The notes beneath the pieces were generated by a model. That model searched no databases, was not told the DNA's origin, and worked only from the letters and a program-made list of their open reading frames with translations. The position numbers were made by a program, and so were the translations under genes. A stretch of DNA of 5,431 bases from Pseudomonadota bacterium (lineage in GTDB: Bacteria; Pseudomonadota; Alphaproteobacteria; Sphingomonadales; Sphingomonadaceae): NCBI GenBank assembly GCA_023413015.1, contig JAEZQR010000150.1, forward strand, positions 1 through 5,431. Reading direction: 5' to 3'. Shown one piece after another: positions 1-5,391 of the stretch (positions within the stretch are counted from its first letter, which is position 1; each line of letters starts with the position of its first letter).

Positions 1-135
1 TATTCTCCGCGTCCATGAAAGGCAGCGTGGCGGAGTCCAGATCGCACAAACATGGGGCCGAGAAGCTATAAGAATCTCCCGAAGGAAGCGTCCCTTTTTG
101 TTGTTCAATCCAGTGATCTGCGGAATAATGCGGCC
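1..135. other. Leader region upstream of pcaF, no convincing gene
   Basis: I see no gene that can be supported here. On the plus strand the frame of the thiolase is closed by TGA at 16-18. A second frame is open from the window edge but ends at TAA 69-71, and its last residues match nothing I know. On the minus strand an ATG at 16-14 opens a reading frame that runs off the left edge, so a divergent gene (for example a regulator) could begin there, but only five codons are visible. The end of a CoA-transferase gene (pcaIJ), a common neighbour of pcaF, is not recognisable, so pcaF probably has its own promoter here. Confidence 0.5.
101..129 (+). promoter_or_regulatory. Candidate sigma70-type promoter of pcaF
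   Basis: TTGTTC at 101-106 is followed after 17 bases by AATAAT at 124-129, an acceptable -35/-10 pair with ideal spacing. Transcription would start about 6-7 bases after the -10 box, at or beside the ATG at 136, which would make the message leaderless. A second -10-like hexamer, TATAAG at 67-72, has no matching -35 box. The call rests on pattern alone. Confidence 0.35.
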
Positions 136-1338
136 ATGCGTGAAGCCTACATCTGTGATGGTGTCCGGACGCCGATTGGACGCTTCGGCGGTGCACTTGC
201 GAACATTCGCGGCGACGATCTGGCTGCCTGGCCGATCAAGGCGCTCATGGCGCGAAACCGTGAGGTCGATTGGGCAGCCGTAGACGAGGTGATTCTCGGC
301 GGCGCCAATCAAGCAGGCGAGGACAACCGCAACGTCGCGCGCATGGCGGCGCTACTGGCTGGCCTGCCGCCGTCGGTGCCTGGCGTCACCGTCAACCGGC
401 TGTGCGCGTCAGGGCTGGAAGCGGTTGCGCAGGCGGCGCGACTGATCAAGGCGGGTGAGGCGGACCTGGTGATTGCCGGCGGTGCCGAAAGCATGACGCG
501 TGCGCCGTTCGTGATGGGCAAGAGCGCGCAGCCTTGGGCTCGTACCGCAGAAGTTCACGACACGACGATCGGCTGGCGCTTCGTGAACCCCTTGATGAAG
601 GCAGCTTACGGTGTCGATTCGATGCCTGAAACGGCGGAGAATTTGGCCCAGGAGCATCAAATCGGTCGAGCCGATCAGGACGCCTTCGCATTGCGGAGCC
701 AGCAACGCGCGGCACGAGCTCAGAAGGACGGTCGTTTCATCGCCGAGATCGTGCCTGTCGAGATCGCGGGACGCAAAGGCACGGCCGTTGTCGACACCGA
801 CGAGCATCCTCGCGCCGACGTCGATCTCGACGGACTTGCCAAGCTGAAGCCGATCGTGCGTGCGGACGGTACCGTTACCGCCGGTAACGCGAGCGGCGTG
901 AATGACGGCGCTGCGGCGCTGATCATCGCGAGCGAAGCGGCGGTACGTGCGCAGGGGCTGACGCCGCGGGCACGGATCGTGGGAGCCGCAAGCGCCGGAG
1001 TGGCGCCGCGCGTGATGGGCATCGGGCCGGTGCCGGCAACGCAGAAATTGGTCGGGCGGCTTGGCCTCCAAGTCGGTGATCTCGATGTCGTGGAACTCAA
1101 TGAGGCATTCGCGGCTCAGGCGTTGGCCGTCCTGCGTGGGCTTGGGCTGCCGGATGACGCCGAGCACGTCAATCCGAACGGCGGGGCGATCGCCTTGGGG
1201 CACCCGCTTGGGATGAGCGGTGCGCGGCTGGCGATGACCGCCGTGCATCAACTCGAGGTGACTGGCGGCAGGCGGGCGCTGGCGACGCTGTGTGTCGGTG
1301 TCGGGCAGGGGCTCTCGGTCGTGTTCGAGCGGGTGTAG
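136..1338 (+). CDS. pcaF: 3-oxoadipyl-CoA thiolase (beta-ketoadipyl-CoA thiolase)
   Basis: This 400-residue enzyme should cleave 3-oxoadipyl-CoA with free CoA to succinyl-CoA and acetyl-CoA in the cytoplasm. That is the final step of the beta-ketoadipate pathway, and the same reaction is used in phenylacetate degradation (PaaJ). It carries the full thiolase II catalytic set: nucleophile Cys90 in NRLCASG, His356 in NPNGGAIALGHPLG (residues 346-359) and Cys386 in LCVGVGQG. Residues 145-170, which include IGWRFVNPLMKA and YGVDSMPETAEN, are typical of PcaF/PaaJ rather than of acetoacetyl-CoA thiolases. The length also fits (400-401 is usual). I chose ATG 136 because the protein then begins MREAYICDGVRTPIGRFGG, the family's normal N-terminus. 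The in-frame ATG at 52 would add 28 residues with no family resemblance. The ribosome site before 136 is weak (GGA at 122-124). No pcaIJ or paa genes lie within the window, so PcaF and PaaJ roles cannot be separated. Its 3' end converges on the hydrolase gene. Confidence 0.9.
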   Translation: MREAYICDGVRTPIGRFGGALANIRGDDLAAWPIKALMARNREVDWAAVDEVILGGANQAGEDNRNVARMAALLAGLPPSVPGVTVNRLCASGLEAVAQAARLIKAGEADLVIAGGAESMTRAPFVMGKSAQPWARTAEVHDTTIGWRFVNPLMKAAYGVDSMPETAENLAQEHQIGRADQDAFALRSQQRAARAQKDGRFIAEIVPVEIAGRKGTAVVDTDEHPRADVDLDGLAKLKPIVRADGTVTAGNASGVNDGAAALIIASEAAVRAQGLTPRARIVGAASAGVAPRVMGIGPVPATQKLVGRLGLQVGDLDVVELNEAFAAQALAVLRGLGLPDDAEHVNPNGGAIALGHPLGMSGARLAMTAVHQLEVTGGRRALATLCVGVGQGLSVVFERV

Positions 1339-1347
1339 CTCGCTGCT

Positions 1348-2340
1348 CTAGAAGGGCTCGACTTCGTTCACGAATGCAGTGAGATCGGCGACGGAGCGGT
1401 AGGGAGCTTCCTCCATCGGAATGTGACCGACATCGTCATAGATGACGATGCGGCTGTTCGGGATGAAGCGGTGGAAGACATTCGCGGCCTCGACCGGGAC
1501 CAACCGGTCTTCGCGGCCCCACATCAGCAGCGTTGGGGTCTTGATCCGGGCGAGTTGGTCCGGTGTCGCGATGGTGCGCGGTGCGGAGAAGCGCAGCGCG
1601 GTCGCGCGTCGGTTGCCAGGATGGCGCAACAGATTCCAGTAGCGGTCGACGACGGCAGGCGTGACGCTGGCCTGGACGGACACGCTCTGGTGCAGCGATT
1701 TCTCGATCATTGAGCGCGGGGTGATCTCGCGCATCAGGAGGTTGATCCCGGGTGTTCGGGCGAGGCGGAAGCCGATTGGTGGCTTGGGCTCGATGTCGGA
1801 CGGGAGCGGCGCGCCGCTGGCATCGACGAGCACGAGGCCAGCGAGACGGTCCGGGTGTGCGAGCGCATAGTTCCAGGCGACCCAGCCGCCCATCGAGTTA
1901 CCGACGAGCACGAACTGTGCGAGGCCACGGTTCTTCGCGACGGCCTCGACGACTTCGACGAAGCAGGCGGCGGTATAGCAGTCGCGCGGATGAGGGCCGG
2001 TGAGGCCGTGGCCAGGCTGGTCGTAGCTGATGACACGGTGGTCAGCCTTCAGCTGCTCGACCCAGGGTTCCCAAGTATGGAGCGAGGCGTTCGAGCCATG
2101 GAGAAGGATGATGGCGGGGGCGTTGCGCGGGCCTTCGTCGCGCAGGTGGACGGTCAGCCCGGGCAGGACTGCGACGAACTCGGATTCGCTATTCGCATAG
2201 CGAGCCCGCAACTCGGCGGGCGGCAGGTCGGGCGTGCGGGCGAGGAGGTAGAGGAGCCCCAGCGCGAGGAGGAGCGCCGCGACGATCCGGGGCCAGCGGC
2301 GAGGTCGGGCGCTGGTGGGAAGCGTCGCGGCGGTGGCCAT
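1348..2340 (-). CDS. Membrane-anchored alpha/beta hydrolase
   Basis: This is a 330-residue serine hydrolase of the alpha/beta fold. Visible motifs are the oxyanion-hole LLHG (79-82), the nucleophile elbow GNSMGG with Ser149 (147-152), the acid Asp278 in WGREDRLVP, and catalytic His306 in DDVGHIPMEEAP. Before the catalytic domain lies a basic stretch (ARPRRWPR, 11-18) and a Leu/Ala-rich segment at about 19-34. Together they form a signal anchor that should hold the enzyme on the inner membrane with the catalytic domain outside the cytoplasm. The fold resembles meta-cleavage-product hydrolases, epoxide hydrolases and esterases, but the substrate cannot be read from the sequence. Of these, haloalkane dehalogenase is disfavoured because the nucleophile is Ser, not Asp. 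The ATG at 2340 was chosen because it overlaps the P450 stop in TGATG and leads directly into the anchor; a longer frame reaching 2502 lies wholly inside the P450 gene. A weak GGAA (2349-2352) precedes it. Translation is probably coupled to the P450. Confidence 0.85.
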   Translation of the reverse strand: MATAATLPTSARPRRWPRIVAALLLALGLLYLLARTPDLPPAELRARYANSESEFVAVLPGLTVHLRDEGPRNAPAIILLHGSNASLHTWEPWVEQLKADHRVISYDQPGHGLTGPHPRDCYTAACFVEVVEAVAKNRGLAQFVLVGNSMGGWVAWNYALAHPDRLAGLVLVDASGAPLPSDIEPKPPIGFRLARTPGINLLMREITPRSMIEKSLHQSVSVQASVTPAVVDRYWNLLRHPGNRRATALRFSAPRTIATPDQLARIKTPTLLMWGREDRLVPVEAANVFHRFIPNSRIVIYDDVGHIPMEEAPYRSVADLTAFVNEVEPF

Positions 2341-3743
2341 CAGAGGCGTTCCAGGCGGATCGGCAGACCGTCCTTCGGCTTGGGCATCGGGAACATCTGG
2401 AAGTCGGCCTCGTAGCCGTCGGCGACCGAAATGCGGTATTGGCCAAGTAGCTGAAAGAAGAAGGATTTTGTCTGCATGTAGGCGAAGTGGAGGCCGAGGC
2501 ACATGTGGGCGCCGCCGCCGAAGGGGACCCAGGCGTATTTGTGGCGACCCTTCGAGGCTTCGGGGGTGAAGCGGAGCGGATCATATTGATCCGGATCCGG
2601 CCAGATTTCGGGGAGACGGTGTGTCAGCATCGGGTTGACCCCGATCTGCGTGCCGGCCGGGATGCGGTGATTGCCGAACACGAATTCCTTGACCGCGCGG
2701 CGCGGGATGGCGGGGACGGGGGCGTTCAGGCGCATCGCCTCCTTGAAGCACATCTCGACGCGTTCGAGATCGCCCAGCCGGTCGTAGCTCAGCGGGCCTT
2801 CGCCGTAGGCGAACACCTCCTCGCGCGCCCATTCCTGCCACTTCGGGTATCTGGCGAGATAATAGACGGTCGAGGTGAGCGACGAGGTCAGCGTGTCGTG
2901 CGCCGCCATCATCAGGAAGTTCATGTGGTCGATGACTTCCTGGTCGGTGAGCAGGTTGCCGTCGTCGTCGCGGGCGTTGCAGAACTGGGTGAAGAAGTCG
3001 TCGCCGTGCGCGCCGCGACGGTTCGGGATCTCGCGCGCGAAGAACTCGCACATGTACTTCCGGCCCTTCACGCCGCGCCACATCGCGGTGCCGGGGATCG
3101 GGCGGCGGACGATGCCGATCGAGGCGGCCACCATGTCGACGAAGGCGCGGTTGATCCGGTCCGCCTCCGGCCCCCAGGGGATGCCGAGGAAGGAGGTGGC
3201 GGCGAGATCGAGCGTCAGCTTCTTGATTGCGGGATAGAATTTGAACTCGACCGTCGCTTCCGGAAGCGGCGAGGCGATCCAGGCGGCGAGCCCGCGACCG
3301 ATGCCCTCGTTGAGCTGGCCGAGATAGTGCCGCATCGGCTCCGGCTTGAAGGCGACGCCCAAAGTCTTGCGGTGCGAGCGGTGCTCGGGATCGTCCATCA
3401 GCATCAAACCGCGCGGGAATAGATGCTGCAGCACGGGATGCCAGCCCTGCTCCGACGAGAAGAGGCGATCCTTGTTGAACAGGACCAACTCGTTCGCCTC
3501 CGGCCCGATCAGCGTCACGCCCCAGCCGCCGAAATCGCCGCGGCGGAACACTGAGCCATATTCCTCATAGTTGCGGCGCGTATGCCCCAGCGGGTCCTTG
3601 AGGAACTGGATGGTGTAGAGGAAGGGGATTTTCTGCTTCGGCTGGCCGGGGATATGGGCCAGCTCCTCGAAGCTCGGGTCCAGCAGGCGGCGATAGCGGT
3701 CGTTTGGCGTCTCGAACTGGCGCGGGGAGACGGGTGCGTTCAT
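2340..3743 (-). CDS. Cytochrome P450 monooxygenase
   Basis: This 467-residue haem-thiolate monooxygenase lacks an N-terminal membrane segment and so should be cytosolic, taking electrons from separate redox partners. No ferredoxin or reductase gene is in the window. The motifs occur in order. A helix-C haem-propionate pair His121/Arg125 lies in DDPEHRSHRKTLG. The I-helix oxygen-activation motif AAHDT (280-284) carries the acid-alcohol pair Asp283/Thr284. The ExxR motif is Glu335/Arg338 in FKEAMR, a PERF-like DPLRF lies at 388-392, and the haem loop FGGGAHMCLG (408-417) has Cys415 as the axial ligand. The His in the Cys loop and the overall pattern recall the CYP51/CYP120/CYP26 side of the superfamily more than CYP101-type camphor hydroxylases, but I cannot name a CYP family or substrate. 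ATG 3743 was chosen because a good ribosome site (GAGAGG, 3757-3752) lies 8 bases upstream; the frame extends to 3878 without support. It is the first gene of a two-gene operon with the hydrolase. Confidence 0.93.
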   Translation of the reverse strand: MNAPVSPRQFETPNDRYRRLLDPSFEELAHIPGQPKQKIPFLYTIQFLKDPLGHTRRNYEEYGSVFRRGDFGGWGVTLIGPEANELVLFNKDRLFSSEQGWHPVLQHLFPRGLMLMDDPEHRSHRKTLGVAFKPEPMRHYLGQLNEGIGRGLAAWIASPLPEATVEFKFYPAIKKLTLDLAATSFLGIPWGPEADRINRAFVDMVAASIGIVRRPIPGTAMWRGVKGRKYMCEFFAREIPNRRGAHGDDFFTQFCNARDDDGNLLTDQEVIDHMNFLMMAAHDTLTSSLTSTVYYLARYPKWQEWAREEVFAYGEGPLSYDRLGDLERVEMCFKEAMRLNAPVPAIPRRAVKEFVFGNHRIPAGTQIGVNPMLTHRLPEIWPDPDQYDPLRFTPEASKGRHKYAWVPFGGGAHMCLGLHFAYMQTKSFFFQLLGQYRISVADGYEADFQMFPMPKPKDGLPIRLERL

Positions 3744-3751
3744 GGCCTCGG

Positions 3752-3757
3752 CCTCTC
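3752..3757 (-). promoter_or_regulatory. Ribosome binding site of the P450 gene
   Basis: On the minus strand GAGAGG lies 8 bases before the ATG at 3743. It supports that start over the upstream ATG at 3878. A second GAGG at 3749-3746 is too close to the start to be useful. Confidence 0.6.
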
Positions 3758-3784
3758 GGTTCGCATGGAGCGAAGTGCGTAGCG

Positions 3785-3812
3785 ATGATACGCAAAGCCT
3801 TTCCGAGCGCAA
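3785..3812 (-). promoter_or_regulatory. Candidate sigma70-type promoter of the P450-hydrolase operon
   Basis: Read on the minus strand, TTGCGC (3812-3807) and TATCAT (3790-3785) are separated by 16 bases. A start near 3778 would give a leader of about 35 bases that includes the GAGAGG ribosome site. The -35 box is weaker than the -10 box, which is compatible with a promoter that needs an activator. The GATGYGC repeats lie immediately upstream, where an activator would bind. No experimental start is known. Confidence 0.4.
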
Positions 3813-3823
3813 CTTAGATTCAT

Positions 3824-3861
3824 GCCGATGTGCATGGCTGCGCATCGGCCGTCGGATGCGC
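3824..3861. repeat. Three alternating GATGYGC repeats (candidate operator)
   Basis: GATGTGC (3827-3833), its inverse GCGCATC (3840-3846) and GATGCGC (3855-3861) alternate in orientation, with centres 13 and 15 bases apart. The first two form a longer inverted repeat with arms 3824-3834 and 3839-3849, 11 positions with one mismatch and a 4-base centre. The last two form a 7-bp inverted repeat with an 8-base centre. The middle copy is shared, so the two pairings exclude each other. The array ends 12 bases upstream of the candidate P450 -35 box. I infer a binding site for a dimeric regulator; a hairpin in a plus-strand RNA is the alternative. Confidence 0.45.
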
Positions 3862-3966
3862 CGGAAGTCCCTGTTCAATATTGGCAGGAAACAATACCCA
3901 CAAGAATGACGAAATATAATTCATGGAGTCAGATGAAAAGATATTACGAGGCCGATATGATAATAT

Positions 3967-3987
3967 GTGAAATAGTGTCGTGAAATA
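3967..3987 (+). repeat. Direct repeat GTGAAATA x2 upstream of the sigma54 promoter
   Basis: GTGAAATA occurs at 3967-3974 and again at 3980-3987, 13 bases apart. The pair lies roughly 75-95 bases upstream of the predicted sigma54 start, a normal place for an enhancer-binding activator. It sits in AT-rich DNA where short repeats arise easily, so chance is a real possibility. Confidence 0.25.
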
Positions 3988-4036
3988 TTACATCTTAATT
4001 GTTGCAGAGGCGAACCGTCCCGCAGAAAACTTCGAA

Positions 4037-4052
4037 TGGCATGCCTATTGCT
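4037..4052 (+). promoter_or_regulatory. Sigma54 (RpoN) -24/-12 promoter of the PEP-CTERM gene
   Basis: The sequence TGGCATG-N4-TTGCT matches the RpoN consensus TGGCACG-N4-TTGCW at every defined position except one (C to T in the -24 element). The invariant GG (4038-4039) and GC (4050-4051) have the canonical 12-base offset. Transcription would start near 4062, giving a leader of about 28 bases that contains the AAGGAG ribosome site. No plausible sigma70 -35/-10 pair was found in the same stretch. It is established that PEP-CTERM genes in several bacteria are under RpoN with the PrsK/PrsR two-component system; that this holds here is inference from the site and its position. Confidence 0.75.
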
Positions 4053-4079
4053 TATGTGGTTGGACGATTTTCCAATTGC

Positions 4080-4085
4080 AAGGAG
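4080..4085 (+). promoter_or_regulatory. Ribosome binding site of the PEP-CTERM gene
   Basis: AAGGAG ends 5 bases before the ATG at 4091. This strong site decides the start in favour of 4091 over an in-frame ATG at 3980, which lies upstream of the sigma54 promoter. Confidence 0.8.
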
Positions 4086-4090
4086 CTGCC

Positions 4091-4771
4091 ATGCGTAATG
4101 CGCTCAAGAAGTTCACGATGATCGGCGCGGCGACGGTCGCGCTTGCCATGGCCGGGGCGGCTTCGGCGGCGCCCGTCATCACCAAGGGCAACACCGGCGG
4201 CCTGTCCGACAGCAACGTCATCTTCAACGCGTGCTCGGGCAACACCACCAGCGGCACGACCATCCAGGGCTGCCTCAACGACGCGCACGACATATTCGTG
4301 AACTTCACGAGCAACGAGACGCTCGAGATCCAGGGCGGCGGCCAGGCCCGCATCGACTCGGACGACGGCAGGTTCGACCTGCTGACGATCGCGCTCGCGG
4401 ACGAGACGCTAGGGTTCGGCTCGCTGATCCTCAACGTCCGTGCGGCGCAGGGTGACACCGGCGATCTCTTCTTCGATATCGCGCTGGCGAGCGGCGCCAC
4501 CTTCACCAGCGACTTCTACGGCATCGGCAACGGCCAGAACTTCTTCACGCTGCTCGCGCCGGAAGGCGACCTGTTCACCTCGGTGACGGTCCAGAGCGCG
4601 GCCGGCGACAATTCGGTGCAGTTCGCCGACGTTCGCCAGGTGCGGATCGGCGGCGTCGCGGAGATCGACCAGGGCGGCGGCGGCCTGCCGGTGCCCGAGC
4701 CGGGCGCGATCGGGCTGCTCGGCCTCGGCCTCGTCGCGGTGGGCTTCGGCCGGCGCCGCAAGGCTGCCTGA
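4091..4771 (+). CDS. PEP-CTERM sorting domain protein, exported, unknown function
   Basis: This 226-residue protein has a secretion signal (basic MRNALKK, hydrophobic 10-23, probable cleavage after Ala26 or Ala27 in ASAAP). Its C-terminal exosortase sorting signal consists of a glycine-rich linker (195-198), VPEPG (201-205), a hydrophobic helix (about 207-220) and the basic tail GRRRKAA. In known systems a membrane exosortase cuts such proteins, and they are delivered to the surface or extracellular matrix, often together with exopolysaccharide. The mature part (about 27-193) is rich in Gly, Asp, Asn, Thr and Ser with alternating beta-like stretches. It has only two cysteines, Cys48 and Cys61, which could form a disulfide. 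I recognise no catalytic motif and no named family for this part. It has its own sigma54 promoter and is followed by a hairpin, so it is probably monocistronic. No exosortase gene is in the window; it must be encoded elsewhere. ATG 4091 is set by the AAGGAG site and the signal peptide. Confidence 0.92.
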   Translation: MRNALKKFTMIGAATVALAMAGAASAAPVITKGNTGGLSDSNVIFNACSGNTTSGTTIQGCLNDAHDIFVNFTSNETLEIQGGGQARIDSDDGRFDLLTIALADETLGFGSLILNVRAAQGDTGDLFFDIALASGATFTSDFYGIGNGQNFFTLLAPEGDLFTSVTVQSAAGDNSVQFADVRQVRIGGVAEIDQGGGGLPVPEPGAIGLLGLGLVAVGFGRRRKAA

Positions 4772-4795
4772 ACCCCGCACGGCATGGTAGAATGG

Positions 4796-4821
4796 AGGGC
4801 GGTCCGGCGACGGGCCGCCCT
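4796..4821 (+). terminator. GC-rich hairpin after the PEP-CTERM gene, possible terminator
   Basis: An 11-bp stem (4796-4806 with 4811-4821, one G-T wobble) closes a GCGA tetraloop of the stable GNRA type, starting 25 bases after the stop codon. The bases that follow (TTCGTCGGTT) are T-rich but not a clean run, so it may be a weak intrinsic terminator or a 3'-protecting stem. It lies 30 bases before the next start codon and may partly separate the two genes. Confidence 0.5.
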
Positions 4822-4851
4822 TCGTCGGTTCGGGCCGGAAGGCGAGCGAAG

Positions 4852-5391
4852 ATGAAAGCTGTCATCGCATCATTGGCGATCGGGCTGAGCCTCGCGGCCG
4901 CGCCGGCTTCGGCCGGCGAGCTGTTCGGCGGCGTGTTCGCGCACAATGTCGACCTGCCGACGACGATCGGCTCCCCCGAAAGCGGAGCGGATTTCCAGCT
5001 CGGCGTGCGCAGCGAGCCGCTGGTGCGGCTGTTCCGCGCGGGCGAGCTGCGCGCCTACGGCTTCGGATCGGTCAACAGCGGGCACGGGCTGGACTTTGCC
5101 GCCGCGGGCGCCGTGCTGCGCTTTCCCCTGACCGACCGCCTCTACCTTCAGCCCGGCGTCGGGCTCGCCGTCCACGACGGGCCCGGCGGCGATATCCCGC
5201 GACGGTCCGACCGGCTCTATCTCGGCTCGCGCGTGGTGGCGCAGCTCGAGCTGATGCTCGGCTGGCAGCTGTCGCCGCGCGTGGCGATCGAGGCCGGCCA
5301 AGTGCACCTGAGCCACGCGAAGCTGCTCAGCGACCAGAACCCCGGCATGGACGACCTCGGCGTGCGGCTGGTGTGGCGGTTCGGAGGGTGA
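4852..5391 (+). CDS. PagL-like lipid A 3-O-deacylase / acyloxyacyl hydrolase family protein
   Basis: This 179-residue protein has a clear signal peptide (1-21, cleavage after APASA) and a body of alternating amphipathic strands with aromatic ends, as in a small outer-membrane beta-barrel. Near the C-terminus HLSHA (152-156) followed by DQNPGMDDLG (161-170) matches the PagL active-site region, where His and Ser of HxS are catalytic. PagL removes the 3-linked acyl chain of lipid A from within the outer membrane. The length fits PagL (about 150-190). Two differences from the classical P. aeruginosa enzyme can be seen: the residue after the catalytic Ser is His155 instead of Asn, and the acid position appears to be Asp167 instead of Glu, with one extra residue between. 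The chain ends WRFGG, two residues beyond the usual terminal aromatic. ATG 4852 was chosen because GGAAGG (4837-4842) lies 9 bases upstream and the signal peptide starts there; an in-frame ATG at 4792 lies before the hairpin. A TAGAAT at 4788-4793 could be a -10 box, without a good -35. Confidence 0.75.
   Translation: MKAVIASLAIGLSLAAAPASAGELFGGVFAHNVDLPTTIGSPESGADFQLGVRSEPLVRLFRAGELRAYGFGSVNSGHGLDFAAAGAVLRFPLTDRLYLQPGVGLAVHDGPGGDIPRRSDRLYLGSRVVAQLELMLGWQLSPRVAIEAGQVHLSHAKLLSDQNPGMDDLGVRLVWRFGG

Larger units (their letters stand above)
3744..4090. other. Divergent intergenic regulatory region with AT-rich core
   Basis: This 347-bp gap separates the P450 operon (leftward) from the PEP-CTERM gene (rightward). 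It holds no gene I can support: the open frames reaching into it from 3878 and 3980 are upstream extensions of the two flanking genes without family resemblance. From about 3871 to 4005 the base composition changes sharply to AT-rich, unlike everything else in the window. This core contains the perfect palindrome CAATATTG (3876-3883) and repeated ATATTAC words (3941-3947 and 3985-3991). It probably carries the regulatory sites of both neighbours and could also bind nucleoid proteins. Confidence 0.7.

Noticed and set aside
1..51. Divergent gene starting at the minus-strand ATG at 16-14
   Set aside because: Only about five codons are visible before the window edge, too little to support a gene call.
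52..135. Upstream ATG at 52 as the start of the thiolase
   Set aside because: It would add 28 residues with no resemblance to thiolases, whereas the protein from 136 begins exactly as PcaF proteins do.
409..1251. Long minus-strand open frame opposite the thiolase gene
   Set aside because: It is rich in Arg/His with low-complexity character, has no family resemblance and lies fully antisense to a well-supported gene; it is a codon-bias shadow.
2487..3422. Plus-strand open frame of 311 codons opposite the P450 gene
   Set aside because: It is rich in Arg, Glu, Val and Ala with no motif, and lies antisense to a P450 with every signature motif; a GC-rich shadow frame.
3824..3861. Riboswitch or attenuator formed by the two alternative hairpins
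   Set aside because: The elements lie upstream of the predicted P450 transcript start, and on the other side well before the sigma54 start, so they are probably not in either leader RNA.
3744..4090. tRNA, small RNA gene or mobile-element remnant in the intergenic gap
   Set aside because: I see no cloverleaf, terminal inverted repeats, target duplication or transposase fragment.
4076..4091. Minus-strand sigma54-like TGGCAGC-N3-TTGCA pointing towards the P450
   Set aside because: The spacing between GG and GC is one base too short, and the sequence is the reverse of the PEP-CTERM ribosome site and start, so it is most likely coincidence.
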